Notes: generated by a model from the sequence alone, not told the origin. A stretch of DNA of 45,090 nt from Nocardioides stalactiti (GCF_014180715.1 NZ_JACEFC010000017.1:6706-51795); one strand, 5' to 3'; counted from the first letter of the stretch, positions 10,001 through 18,730 are shown. Made by a program: numbers and translations.

Positions 10001-10153
10001 TCCCTCTCCACCCTGCAGCTGAAGGGCGTCGAGGACGCCAAGATCGAATGCGCCCGTAAGTTCTTCGCAGACGTCAACAAGAAGTTTGAGGGCCAGGTGA
10101 AGTACGACGTTGCCGACAACTACTCGAAGTTGATGGAACTGGTCGTGGGATGA
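7073..10153 (+). CDS. res: Type III restriction enzyme Res subunit
   Basis: A 1026-aa superfamily 2 ATPase plus nuclease. The Walker A motif METGTGKT lies near residue 105, motif II IIDEPQK near 228 (DEPx is normal for Res), motif III RYSATHK near 258, and a C-terminal lobe with FLFSHSALREGWDNPNVF and SRRQEIGRGLRL near 540-585. The C-terminus holds a PD-(D/E)xK site: NPDWAIAFTEG then YFVAETKGS (about residues 946-975). In the known family it translocates along or switches on DNA in an ATP-dependent way and cleaves beside unmodified Mod sites. It begins 4 bp after mod and ends in an ATGA overlap with the HNH gene. All key motifs look intact. Confidence 0.94.
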   Translation: MKLQFKIQQYQTEAVDSVVEVFAGQARRTGVSYRIDPGKVKPSAAPALFETSTAPDSGLRNAEIELSAAQLLANLHKVQKSRNLPLAPKIVDSKAAPGAPNLDVEMETGTGKTYVYIKTIMELNKRYGWSKFIIVVPSVAIREGVKKSFDVTAEHFQQTYGTKPRSFIYNSSQLHEIERFSSDAGVQVMIINIQAFNATGKDNRRIYDVLDDFQSRKPIDVISANRPIVIIDEPQKIGAPKSLEALSRFNALMVLRYSATHKVEHTKVHRLDALDAYNQKLVKKIAVRGITVKGLAGSTAYLYLDAIEVKKGQPPTARVELEVQTKGGPIKRQLKRVTVGTRLHDLANGIEAYKDLVVTDVSAIDDTITLSNGDVVVAGQLSDRDVTEETKRRIQIREVIRAHIDKERELFSQDIKVLSLFFIDEVAKYRDYDREDTLGDYARLFEEEYAALVEEVLGELELDGATAAYKKYLDRDKPREVHQGYFSIDKKSKRLVDGDVHKTGDEKGQSKDVAAYDLILKNKERLLSFDEPVRFLFSHSALREGWDNPNVFVMGMLKKSDNSISRRQEIGRGLRLAVDQHGERMDNPVTVHDINELTVVTDESYTDFVAGLQKEIAESLAARPRKASVKFFAGKTIHTANGESVVEEALAQALYKYLVKNDYINDDDTVSNAYIAAKENGTLAAPTFDVLKPVIDFVWPLVDALYIDLPVPPDARKPKKIPLNEANFKKKEFQELWNRINHKAVYQVEFDSAELIGKCVASLDTHLNVAAMQYVIQAGQQRESLDADDLASGAGFDLSKTSTQTETVSAGSQVQYDLLGEITEKTQLTRRTAAAILGRINPNTFAKFRLNPEQFITEAARLINEQKATVIVEHLAYDALEDRFDTAIFTENQSAQDFAKVGEKLKKHVYDYVVTDSKVERDFVTELDTSTEVEVYAKLPRGFFIPTPVGNYNPDWAIAFTEGSVKHVYFVAETKGSLSTLQLKGVEDAKIECARKFFADVNKKFEGQVKYDVADNYSKLMELVVG

Positions 10154-10998
10154 CGATGTCACGGAACTACACCAAGCTCACGATCAAGCTCCTGTTCGGG
10201 CAAGCCCGGGGGTGTGCCTACCCCGAATGCGAAACCCCTTTGATCTACGAGGGCCGCGGTCGGGAGACGGTCGTTGCCAAGATCGAGCACATTCGTTCGG
10301 AATCGCCTGGCGGGCCGCGCCACGACCCGGCATTCGCCGGCGACCTGAATGGCCCCGAGAACCTGCTCCTGCTGTGCGGCGTGCACCACAAACCTGCGGA
10401 CCGCCACGACGCCATCTATTCGGTTGAGGAACTCAAGTCCTGGAAGGAAGCGCAGCGATCAGCGTCAGGACAGGGCGTTGATCTCTCAGACGCTGAGGCT
10501 GCCCGCTTCATTCAGCTCGCCGCCAACGAGCGCGCAGCCATCGAGACTCTCGCCCGGATTGGGTTCCGCCTTGAGCAAGCAGCCGCCGCGGCGGTCGACT
10601 CCCTGGGGGCGATCGACGACGAGTACCAACGGGCCCGCGAGGCGGGCTTCGCGGCGCTCGGCCCCATGTATGAAATCGACGACGAGGGAAACCGAGGAGC
10701 CCGGGTCCAGAGCAGCTTCAATCTCCCACATGCGCAGATCAGGGGGTTCCAGAAGCGGTACGCGGCCGAGGTGCAGCGACATAGGGGCGGCGCGGGGGAA
10801 CTTGCGGCGCTCCTCGGTGAAGAAGTTGCAGTGATTCGAATGATGGACCCACAACTTGGTTCCCTTGCTGCCGCCGCTGTGCCGTCGGCGTCCGGAATGG
10901 TGGAACATCTCGACGCGCCAGACATCCTGGCGGAGTATCTCGGGAACTTCCGGGCAGCGCTGCAGGAGCTGTATGGCGCTGCTCGCGAGAGGTTCTAG
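10150..10998 (+). CDS. HNH endonuclease family protein in the RM cassette
   Basis: A 282-aa protein starting inside the res stop codon (ATGA). The first 95 residues form an HNH-type module: a Cys pair (GCAYPECETP, about residues 22-27), KIEHIRSESPGGPRHDP (about 48-62), and NLLLLCGVHHKPAD (about 75-88). The rest (about 110-282) is alpha-helical and Ala/Glu-rich with no motif I recognise; it may sense or bind a partner. Its coupling to res suggests a second nuclease of the same system, not an independent gene. Function as a nuclease follows from the motif; its target is unknown. Confidence 0.8.
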   Translation: MTMSRNYTKLTIKLLFGQARGCAYPECETPLIYEGRGRETVVAKIEHIRSESPGGPRHDPAFAGDLNGPENLLLLCGVHHKPADRHDAIYSVEELKSWKEAQRSASGQGVDLSDAEAARFIQLAANERAAIETLARIGFRLEQAAAAAVDSLGAIDDEYQRAREAGFAALGPMYEIDDEGNRGARVQSSFNLPHAQIRGFQKRYAAEVQRHRGGAGELAALLGEEVAVIRMMDPQLGSLAAAAVPSASGMVEHLDAPDILAEYLGNFRAALQELYGAARERF

Positions 10999-11002
10999 GG
11001 CT

Positions 11003-11881
11003 GTGGCGAAGTTTGACGATCCTCGGCTTTCGGCGCTCAACGCCGAGGCGGGTTTCCAAGACGCTGGCATGCGGCATGCGCTGACCAGTGCACTCGAGAA
11101 CGGCGAGGTCGCACGCGCCTCCTACAACGTCGGTGCTCATGTCTGGGTGGCTGCGGTGCTCACGGACCGAGCGCTGATCCTCGTCAAGGGAGCCGTGCGA
11201 GCCAAGGTCATGCGTGTCCCCCTGCCCCTCGAGATCGTCCGCGGGCCCGCGGGACCGAAGAAGGGGGCTCGGGTGCGCACCCCACTCGGGGTGAAGACGC
11301 TCTGGGGTTCCAACCTCGACGCCGACATGGCGGCCCTCCTGGCTGGGCAGGCCGGAGCGATCGCTGAACCTGTGGTGCGCCCTGTATCGGTTCTCAACAA
11401 GGTCCCGGGGGATGCGCCTCAGCTCGTCGAGACGCTGGGTGAGCACGATGCGGTCGCGCCCACGATCGAGGAGAGGAAGGTGCCTGTTCGCCTCACTCGG
11501 CGCGAGCGGTCCGAAGCCCGGCGGCGCGCTGGAAAGAAGCCCCGAAGGCCCCGTCTGCAGAAGGCTTGGGGAGCGTGGGTCGGGTTCGCGCCACCTTCGA
11601 CGATTTGGGACATCTCGTACAACTGCGTGATGTGCGGGCGGGCGTTATCTAACCCCAACAGTCAGAGGCATCGGGTGGGAACGGACTGCATCAAGCGCTG
11701 GGGGTCCCAGGCGCGCAAGATTCGCAACCCGGCCCTTACCGCCTGGGAGGATCGGAAGGCGCGCGCAGGAATTGAACGTATCGGCCGTCAGGTCGAGTTC
11801 GACGCCGCATACGCGCGTCAACGAGCCGAGCACGAGGCGGCGCTGACCGCCTGGCGCGAGGTTCGAGCCGGACGCGTCTAG
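11003..11881 (+). CDS. DUF6011-like zinc-binding protein at the end of the RM cassette
   Basis: The open frame extends upstream, but GTG 11003, 4 bp after the HNH stop, gives a natural beginning (VAKFDDPRLSALNAEAGF). The product is 292 aa. Near residues 200-225 it has CVMCGRALSNPNSQRHRVG followed by TDC, the pattern CxxCGRxLxxPxS...GxxC that I associate with DUF6011-type zinc modules. The N-terminal 110 residues form a compact domain with a PH-like or beta-rich look (VWVAAVLTDRALILVKGA); the middle is Arg-rich and basic. The C-terminal helix is charged. Likely a nucleic-acid or partner-binding accessory factor, inferred from position and the zinc module. Confidence 0.65.
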   Translation: MAKFDDPRLSALNAEAGFQDAGMRHALTSALENGEVARASYNVGAHVWVAAVLTDRALILVKGAVRAKVMRVPLPLEIVRGPAGPKKGARVRTPLGVKTLWGSNLDADMAALLAGQAGAIAEPVVRPVSVLNKVPGDAPQLVETLGEHDAVAPTIEERKVPVRLTRRERSEARRRAGKKPRRPRLQKAWGAWVGFAPPSTIWDISYNCVMCGRALSNPNSQRHRVGTDCIKRWGSQARKIRNPALTAWEDRKARAGIERIGRQVEFDAAYARQRAEHEAALTAWREVRAGRV

Positions 11882-12014
11882 AACGATGAGACTTGACCGG
11901 CGAGCCCCAACTTCACGACTTCGGACCTGCCAACTCCCGCTACCTTGGCCAGCTCTCGGCGGCGGCAGCAATATCGCCGAACCGACGTCACGGCGCCGAC
12001 AGGAGAGCTGACTC

Positions 12015-15000
12015 GTGTTCCTCATCGACGGTGCGTTGCATTGGAGCGCGTCTGATCTCACCGCCGCGGCACAATGCGAGTACGCCGTCCTCCGAACGCT
12101 TGACTACAAGCTTGGATGGGCCGACCCGGTAAAGATCAAGGAAGACGCCCTCCAGACGCACATCGCCTCACTCGGGGATCGACACGAGGAGCGGCTTCTC
12201 GAGCAGTACAAGATGGGCGGCCAAGTGTCGGTTCTCAACCACGTCGAGCCGCCTTACACGACTGCGAAGCTGGAGTTCGCGGCCGCGGCCACCGTCAATG
12301 CGTTCCAAGGCGACGTCGATGTCGTCCACCAGGCGGCATTCTTTGATGGAGAGTTCTTCGGCTACGCCGACTTCGTCGAGCGGGCAGATGACGGTTGGTT
12401 GGTCTGCGACGCGAAGCTTGCGCGCCAAGCAAAGCCCACGGCGTTGCTGCAGATCGGCGCCTATGCCGAGCAGTTGCGGCAGCTGGGGCTTCCCTTGTCA
12501 GCGACCGTCTCGTTGCTGCTGGGCAGTGGCGAGCGCGCCGACTTCCAGGTCGCCGACGTGGTGCCGGTCTTCATGGAGCGACGGGAGCGACTGCGCCAGA
12601 TCCTCGCCTCGCATCGCAACGGTGGCCAAGCAACCAGCTGGGGCTCGGGCAGCGTGATCGCTTGTGGCAGTTGTGCGGAGTGCAACTACGCCGCCGAACA
12701 GAGCAACGACCTGGTCCTGGTGGCTGGCCTTCGCATGGATCAACGTCGGAAACTGCGGGCCGCTGACCTGGTGACGATGGGCGATCTCGCGGCCGCGACA
12801 TCAAAGCCTTTCGGGATGGCACAGGCGACCTTTGACAAGTTGCGGGCACAAGCAACCCTCCAGTGGAATCAGGTGCAGGCAGGGGACGGTGCCCCGGTTG
12901 TATTCGAGCTGACGGGCTCCGCGCCTGAGACGCTGTCGAGGTTGCCTGGGCCGTCGGTCGGAGATCTGTTCTTCGATTTCGAGGGCGACCCGCTGTACGA
13001 CGAAGGCGATCCGACGCGCGTAGGTCTCGAGTACCTCTGGGGCACCATCACGACCGACGAGACCTACCTTCCGTTGTGGGCGCACGACTCAGCTCAGGAG
13101 CGCGATGCATTCGTCACGTTCATGGAGCAGGTCGCGCAGCGACGCGTCGAGTTCCCCGACATGCACATCTACCACTACGCGCCGTACGAGACCTCTGCGC
13201 TCAAGCGCCTCGCTATGCGGTACCAGACCAAGGAGAAGGAGCTCGACGATCTGCTTCGCTCGGAAGTGTTCGTCGACCTGTACGCGACGGTGCGCGGAGC
13301 CGTCCGCGTCTCAGCGCCGTCGTACAGCATCAAGAAGCTGGAGCCCCTCTACATGGGAGACCAGCTTCGGTCTGACGATGACGACGCCGTTGGCGACGGA
13401 GGCGCCTCCGTCGTGGCATACCACGAGTACCGCGCCACGCGCACCGAAGACCCGGAGGGGGCTAAGGGGCGCCTGGAGGCACTCGCTGACTACAACCAGT
13501 ACGACTGCCTCTCGACGTTGCGCCTGCGCGACTGGCTGTTGGAGCGGGCAGAAGACGCCGGCGTTCGCCACCTCATCCAGCCGCGCATCAAGGTCGTTGA
13601 GGGCGAGGAGCTCTCTGAACACGATCCAATCTTCGTCAGTCTGATGGAACGGTCCGGGCCGGAACTGCGTGCCAATCGCAATGCGGAGGAGCAGGCCTTC
13701 GCCATGTTGGCGAACGCTCTGGACTACTACCGGCGTGAGCGTAAGCAGTACTGGTGGGAGCACTTCGAGCGGCTCTCGCACCCGATCCATGACTGGTCCG
13801 ACACCCGGAACGTGTTCACCGTCGAGTCAGCTGAAGTCGTCGAGGACTGGGCAGTGCCTGGAGGGCGAGCAATCAACGCTCGGCGGCTCACTCGTTTGAC
13901 CGGAGATTGGGCGCTAGGCAGCACGAGCACTTCGGATGTCCAGGTGGTGTACCGGACGCCCGCGCCTCCAGGATCGTTCGGGCCCGACTCAGGGGCGTAC
14001 GGCGCCGCTGGCTGCGCCGGTATTGAGGCTGACGACGAGGACCCGCGGATGATCTCGGTCTGGGAGAGTCGCAAGCTTGCCGACACCTTTGGGGACCTCC
14101 CGGTCGCACTGGTTCCCGGCACGCCGCCCAACACCGTGAAGCTCGAAGCGGCCATCAGAGAAGTCGGGGTGCACGCCGCTTCTGCGCCCTCGCTCCCGAC
14201 GAGTGCAGTTCTCGACATCCTCGCCCGCCGTACGCCGCGTCTCGTCGGCGCTGGACCGCTTCCGGTCGACGGGTCGCCGCTTGAGAACGTCGTCGCTGCC
14301 CTTATTGGCATGAACGACTCGTACGTCGCCATCCAAGGGCCACCCGGAACCGGCAAGACCTACACCGGGTCGCGGGTGATTAAGGAGCTGGTGGAGCAGC
14401 ACGGCTGGCGAATCGGAGTGGTGGCGCAGTCGCACGCCGTTGTCGAAAACATGCTCGCCGGCATCGTGAAAGCAGGGCTCGATCCAACCTCGGTCGGGAA
14501 GGGAAAGACCAAGAGTGACAACCCATCGTGGATGCCATTGACCAACGTGGCTGCGTTTCTCGACGAGCACGCCGCGGCTGGTTGCGTCGTTGGTGGCACG
14601 GCCTGGGACTTCGCCAACGACAACAGAGTCGCACCAGGCAGCCTTGACCTGTTGGTCATCGACGAGGCCGGCCAGTTCTCCCTCGCTCAGACGATCGCCG
14701 CCTCCGTCGCCGCTTCCCGGATCCTTCTCCTCGGAGACCCCCAGCAGCTGCCCCAGGTCAGCCAGGGCACCCACGCCGAGCCGGTCGATGAATCCGCTCT
14801 GGGTTGGCTCATGGAGGAACACCCGACCATCCCGGCGGACCGCGGCTACTTCCTGGCCGAGTCGTATCGGATGCATCCCGACCTCTGCAACCGCGTCTCG
14901 GTTCTCTCCTACGAAGGCCGGCTCAATGCAGCGCCCGCCGCATCCGAGCGATCGCTCGACGGCATCCCCTCCGGCCTCCATGTCGTCAATGTCGATCACT

Positions 15001-15500
15001 CGGGCAACCGCACCGAATCATTTGAGGAGGCCGCGGAGATAGTGGCGCTGGTGCGCGCCAGTATCGGTGCCCAGTGGTCTGACCCCGACGATCCTTCGAC
15101 CCCGCGTCCGCTCACCGCCTCCGACTTCCTGGTCGTCGCCCCCTACAACGCCCAGGTTGCAGTCATCCACGACGCGCTCGCGAGGGCTGGTCTGGGTGCT
15201 GTGCGGGTGGGAACCGTCGACAAGTTTCAAGGTCAGGAGGCGCCCATCGCGATTGTCTCGATGACAGCGTCCTCGCACGGTGATGTTCCTCGCGGGATGG
15301 GCTTCCTGCTCAACCGCAACAGAGTCAATGTCGCCATCTCACGTGCTCAATGGCGAGCGATTCTTGTTCGCTCTGAAACTCTCACGGCCTTCATGCCGAG
15401 CAGTGCCCACGGTGTGCTCGAACTGGGCGCGTTCATCGGGTTGTGTGGCACCCCCGCGCTGGGGTCGCCGCCGGCCGTCAGTTCGGATCTGTGTGATTAG
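12015..15500 (+). CDS. TM0106-family RecB-like nuclease fused to Upf1/Dna2-like helicase
   Basis: A 1161-aa protein with GTG start and AGGAGAG seven bases upstream. The N-terminus is a RecB-like nuclease: GYADFVERADDGWLVCDAKL and QIGAYAEQL (about residues 118-155), followed by a cysteine cluster CGSCAEC (about 217). A DnaQ/RNase H-like segment DLFFDFEGDPLYDEG begins near 316. The C-terminal half is a superfamily 1 helicase: QGPPGTGKTYTG (about 774), LLVIDEAGQFSL (about 878), LGDPQQLPQV (about 905), VDKFQGQEAPI (about 1067) and NVAISRAQWRAIL (about 1105). Such fusions recur in defence islands and near mobile DNA. It would unwind and degrade DNA or RNA; its exact role is undefined. It is separated by 133 bp from the RM cassette and may have its own promoter. 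Confidence 0.88.
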   Translation: MFLIDGALHWSASDLTAAAQCEYAVLRTLDYKLGWADPVKIKEDALQTHIASLGDRHEERLLEQYKMGGQVSVLNHVEPPYTTAKLEFAAAATVNAFQGDVDVVHQAAFFDGEFFGYADFVERADDGWLVCDAKLARQAKPTALLQIGAYAEQLRQLGLPLSATVSLLLGSGERADFQVADVVPVFMERRERLRQILASHRNGGQATSWGSGSVIACGSCAECNYAAEQSNDLVLVAGLRMDQRRKLRAADLVTMGDLAAATSKPFGMAQATFDKLRAQATLQWNQVQAGDGAPVVFELTGSAPETLSRLPGPSVGDLFFDFEGDPLYDEGDPTRVGLEYLWGTITTDETYLPLWAHDSAQERDAFVTFMEQVAQRRVEFPDMHIYHYAPYETSALKRLAMRYQTKEKELDDLLRSEVFVDLYATVRGAVRVSAPSYSIKKLEPLYMGDQLRSDDDDAVGDGGASVVAYHEYRATRTEDPEGAKGRLEALADYNQYDCLSTLRLRDWLLERAEDAGVRHLIQPRIKVVEGEELSEHDPIFVSLMERSGPELRANRNAEEQAFAMLANALDYYRRERKQYWWEHFERLSHPIHDWSDTRNVFTVESAEVVEDWAVPGGRAINARRLTRLTGDWALGSTSTSDVQVVYRTPAPPGSFGPDSGAYGAAGCAGIEADDEDPRMISVWESRKLADTFGDLPVALVPGTPPNTVKLEAAIREVGVHAASAPSLPTSAVLDILARRTPRLVGAGPLPVDGSPLENVVAALIGMNDSYVAIQGPPGTGKTYTGSRVIKELVEQHGWRIGVVAQSHAVVENMLAGIVKAGLDPTSVGKGKTKSDNPSWMPLTNVAAFLDEHAAAGCVVGGTAWDFANDNRVAPGSLDLLVIDEAGQFSLAQTIAASVAASRILLLGDPQQLPQVSQGTHAEPVDESALGWLMEEHPTIPADRGYFLAESYRMHPDLCNRVSVLSYEGRLNAAPAASERSLDGIPSGLHVVNVDHSGNRTESFEEAAEIVALVRASIGAQWSDPDDPSTPRPLTASDFLVVAPYNAQVAVIHDALARAGLGAVRVGTVDKFQGQEAPIAIVSMTASSHGDVPRGMGFLLNRNRVNVAISRAQWRAILVRSETLTAFMPSSAHGVLELGAFIGLCGTPALGSPPAVSSDLCD

Positions 15501-15665
15501 GTAGTTCGTTGCGTCGGGCGTTCTGACTAAGGTTCTGACCTATGGGGGAAACGTACGGTCGTCGCACGACGACATTCCTTGGTCGATCCTGGGCCAGTGG
15601 ATCTTCCATCCCGACTTCCGTCCACGACCTGTCGTCGTACCCACCATCGCTTCCCGGAGCGGCAA

Positions 15666-17249
15666 GTGCCCTTTGACAACACGCTGCCCCCAGTAGGGGA
15701 TTGGCCCATCGACGCGATTCGCGGGCATTTGGCTCGCTGGCAGCCTAGGTTCACCGACGTCGACCTCGACACGATCGAGGCCGAGATGGCTCGCCTTGGC
15801 ATCACCCGAATCCAGGCGAGGAGCGGGAGTGATGTGCGGCTCCGCAATGCCTACAACCGACCAGATCAGAACCTCATGACGGTGACGAGAAGCGCGGTCG
15901 AATACCCAGACGGCGCCGAGCCGTCCGCCGACGGCAGCCCGGAGCCTTACGACTGGCAAGGGCACCGCCGGTGGAGGTTGTATCTGTCGCCTGCAAGGGG
16001 CAGGGGCGCGTCCAACTACTCCAAGCCAGTCGTCTCGACAGCCGTGGCCATCACTCCAGAGACAGGTCCAACTGTGCAACTCCTGCGCCTTCTTCAGTCG
16101 GCTAAGAACGTAGTCCTTGAGGGGGTGCCGGGAACGGGCAAGACGTTCGCAATCCAGGACCTCGCCAGGATGTGGCCGGCGGCAACGGGGAGGGAGCTCG
16201 TGCCGTTCGGAGAGGCCCCCTATCTCGCGACGGTGATGCACCCGTCGACCTCGTACGAGGATTTCATCGAGGGGATGCGCCCCACCTTGCCGGAGTACAT
16301 CGAGGGGACCACCTGGTACTTCGACCAGTCCGCTGCTGGATCGGGTGAGTTCAAGATCGATGACGGCTTCTTCCTGCGGGCCTGCCAGGTTGCCGTCCGA
16401 GATCCAGATCGTGATGTCCTGGTCCTGCTTGACGAACTGAATCGCTGCAACATCCCGAGCGTGCTGGGCGACCTCCTCCTGACGCTTGAGGCTTCGCGGA
16501 GGGCCGAGTTTGTGGGCGACGATCCGGCAGCTGCGACTGCTGAACATTGGAGTACCCAGGTCGAGGTGACCCTTCCGTACTCGCGACGAAGGTTCTTCGT
16601 TCCCGACAACCTCTACGTGTTGGCGACCACCAACACCACCGATAGGTCGGTCGCGCCGATCGATGCGGCAGTCCGTCGGAGGTTCCATTTCGTACGACTG
16701 GAGCCTGACTTCGACGGCCCACGGTCAAGAGCCGCCGATAGGTTGGCCGGTCCGGCGCGGCATCTCCAAGAAGCGTCAATCGAGAGGCTCGCGCACCTGA
16801 ACGAGCACGTGCTCATGCCCTGTGTCGGGCCAGACGCGATGCTGGGCCAGTCCTATCTCTACTCACTCGAGTCTCGACTCGAAGCGACAGATTCGAATGA
16901 GGCCGCGGTTCGCAGTGCGGTAGCCGAGGTCTGGCGCTATCAGTTGCTCCCTCAATTGATCGACGGTCTACGTTCGTTTGGGGCTGAGGACCTGCTTGAA
17001 CTGAGTAGCCGTGCAGAGTGGCTGGCTGATCACGTGGACGCGACCGTTTCGACACAGGCGGCTGCCGCGCTCGACGAGTTCGCCGCCTTCCTGAGCGAGA
17101 TTGGGCTAGCTGTCCAAGTCGGCGGCACCGGGCTTGCCCGTGGTGCCCGGGTCGTCGACGCCGACGCGGTCTCACCGCAGCCGGAGATCGAAAACGACCT
17201 CACCGGTGACGCTGATGAGGCCCTTGCTGGCGAAACAAGCGAGTTCTGA
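15666..17249 (+). CDS. mcrB: McrB-like AAA+ GTPase of a McrBC-type restriction system
   Basis: An AAA+ protein of 527 aa from GTG 15666, which has GGAG six bases upstream. The frame also opens at 15579, but that extension is Arg/Pro-rich and unlike a domain. Motifs: Walker A GVPGTGKT (about residue 153), Walker B VLLDELNRCN (about 252), ATTNTTDRSVAPIDAAVRRR (about 319-337), the McrB signature and arginine-finger region. Residues 1-140 form a separate N-terminal domain that should recognise modified DNA; I do not recognise its fold. In McrBC systems McrB assembles on modified DNA and powers cleavage by McrC, whose gene begins 3 bp downstream. Confidence 0.87.
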   Translation: MPFDNTLPPVGDWPIDAIRGHLARWQPRFTDVDLDTIEAEMARLGITRIQARSGSDVRLRNAYNRPDQNLMTVTRSAVEYPDGAEPSADGSPEPYDWQGHRRWRLYLSPARGRGASNYSKPVVSTAVAITPETGPTVQLLRLLQSAKNVVLEGVPGTGKTFAIQDLARMWPAATGRELVPFGEAPYLATVMHPSTSYEDFIEGMRPTLPEYIEGTTWYFDQSAAGSGEFKIDDGFFLRACQVAVRDPDRDVLVLLDELNRCNIPSVLGDLLLTLEASRRAEFVGDDPAAATAEHWSTQVEVTLPYSRRRFFVPDNLYVLATTNTTDRSVAPIDAAVRRRFHFVRLEPDFDGPRSRAADRLAGPARHLQEASIERLAHLNEHVLMPCVGPDAMLGQSYLYSLESRLEATDSNEAAVRSAVAEVWRYQLLPQLIDGLRSFGAEDLLELSSRAEWLADHVDATVSTQAAAALDEFAAFLSEIGLAVQVGGTGLARGARVVDADAVSPQPEIENDLTGDADEALAGETSEF

Positions 17250-17252
17250 GGG

Positions 17253-18698
17253 ATGTCCCTGTCCTTCGCGGCGTCGCCGATGGGCAAGCGAATCGGGATC
17301 TCGGTTGCGTCGGTCGGCGACCGGCAGTTGGTGGTCACCGTTTCTCCGAAGGCATGGCGTGAGGACGCGACGCGTCAGCAGTTTCTGACCAAATTGAGCC
17401 CGGGAAGTACCGAGCTCGCCCTCTTTGAGGGCGACCGGGTCCACTTCAGCGACCCAGATGCCGAGACGGAAGCGACCGCAGTAGCGGCGCTGCGAGCGAG
17501 CCGAAGCGGGACAGGCCTGTGGAAAGACGGTGACTCCTTGCTGGTTCCGGACGTCCCCATGAATTTCCCGGGCGAGAATCCCGCAAGTTCGCGTCCGGCC
17601 CCAGAATCGACCGCGCACTTGTTGCGACTGTTCCAACGTATCGAACTCTTCCGTTCGACTTCGGACAGCCCGTTTGTTCGAGAACGGAACTCTTCGCTCT
17701 ACCGACCGCTCGCGGTTCGACACTTTCTCGACGAGGTTGAAGCGCGCCTGCATCAAACCCGACGCGGATATCGCCGTATCACAGAAGACCGCTGGACGGT
17801 CCGCGGTCGGGTCAAGGCCTCTAGTGTTGGCCTCAACCGAGCCACGGGCGGCACCAAGGTCACGTGCACGTACGACGAACTCACGGAATCGACCCAGTTG
17901 TTGGGTGCCATCGTGACGGCCCTCGAGCTGATCGCTGAGGGGCACGGTCCGAGCTCCCTGCTTCCGAAGCCTTTCAACGAGAAGCGCTTGCGCAGCGATG
18001 CGGTCCGCCTTCGGCGGGCACTCGAAGCGGTCGAAGCTCTCCCGCTGAGCACCGTGTTGAACACCTTGACCCGGCTACGTCCGACGAGGCTCGATCAGCC
18101 GTGGCAAACGGCGTTGCGGTTGGCCGGTGTGGTGATTCGGGGCGGAGCGCTGGTCGCGAAGGCCGGCCGCGACCGTCAGACTCAGGCGGTCGAGCTTTCG
18201 GTGCCGACCGACAAGGTCTGGGAGTCGATCGTGAATCAGGCTTTGAAGCGCGCCGGGATCGGTCAGGTTCTCGACCAAACGGAGCAGTCGGCTAGGTTCG
18301 ATCTCAACCGTGACCCGTGGGTCTCAAGACCGGGGGGAACGGAAGCGCTAGGCCGTCCCGACAACGTTGTCTTGCGGGCCGACTCGACGGTAGTCGTTGA
18401 CGCAAAATACAAGCTGACTGACCAGCCGTCACTCGCCGACCGCTACCAGATGTTTGCCTACTCGCATCTTGTGCGGAGCGGGCGCCGGCCTGTGGGTTCG
18501 GTAGTCCTCGTGTACCCAGGTTCAGGCGCAACCACAGTCCAATATCGTGGCCGAGACACTGCGGACGATGCAGTTCGACTGGTCAGCGTGCAGCTCCCGT
18601 TTCCGGCTCCTTCGGACGTGGCGACGGCACACCTTTGGGACGGTTACCTCGGTCGGGTCTCGAAACGTCTCGCGGAACAGGCGGACCCGTCGATCTGA
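17253..18698 (+). CDS. mcrC: McrC-like nuclease subunit
   Basis: A 481-aa protein directly after mcrB. The C-terminal third carries a PD-(D/E)xK nuclease site, GRPDNVVLRADSTVVVDAKYK (about residues 366-386), as in McrC. The N-terminal part (about 1-110) is beta-rich, and the middle is helical and basic (RSDAVRLRRALEAVEALPLS), consistent with a bridge to the McrB ring. McrC stimulates McrB GTP hydrolysis and cuts the DNA. The catalytic residues are present. A GNRA-capped hairpin 10 bp after the stop probably ends the transcript. Confidence 0.85.
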   Translation: MSLSFAASPMGKRIGISVASVGDRQLVVTVSPKAWREDATRQQFLTKLSPGSTELALFEGDRVHFSDPDAETEATAVAALRASRSGTGLWKDGDSLLVPDVPMNFPGENPASSRPAPESTAHLLRLFQRIELFRSTSDSPFVRERNSSLYRPLAVRHFLDEVEARLHQTRRGYRRITEDRWTVRGRVKASSVGLNRATGGTKVTCTYDELTESTQLLGAIVTALELIAEGHGPSSLLPKPFNEKRLRSDAVRLRRALEAVEALPLSTVLNTLTRLRPTRLDQPWQTALRLAGVVIRGGALVAKAGRDRQTQAVELSVPTDKVWESIVNQALKRAGIGQVLDQTEQSARFDLNRDPWVSRPGGTEALGRPDNVVLRADSTVVVDAKYKLTDQPSLADRYQMFAYSHLVRSGRRPVGSVVLVYPGSGATTVQYRGRDTADDAVRLVSVQLPFPAPSDVATAHLWDGYLGRVSKRLAEQADPSI

Positions 18699-18707
18699 TT
18701 CATCAAA

Positions 18708-18730
18708 GGACCTGTGCGCGAGCAAGGTCC
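18708..18730 (+). terminator. GNRA-capped hairpin downstream of mcrC
   Basis: GGACCT (18708-18713) pairs with AGGTCC (18725-18730). Inside, TGC (18715-18717) pairs with GCA (18722-18724) around a GCGA tetraloop, with one bulged G. It begins 10 bp after the mcrC stop and has no T-tract. It marks a likely right end of the defence island transcript; the 160 bases that follow up to the TY-Chap gene hold nothing I recognise. Confidence 0.5.

Noticed and set aside
13989..14999. Antisense frame of 336 codons within the nuclease-helicase gene
   Set aside because: Overlaps the Walker motifs of the sense gene and has no recognisable domain.
15541..15675. Possible small ORF upstream of mcrB (ATG 15541)
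   Set aside because: 44 codons of Ser/Pro/Arg-rich sequence with no ribosome binding site; overlaps the likely mcrB start.
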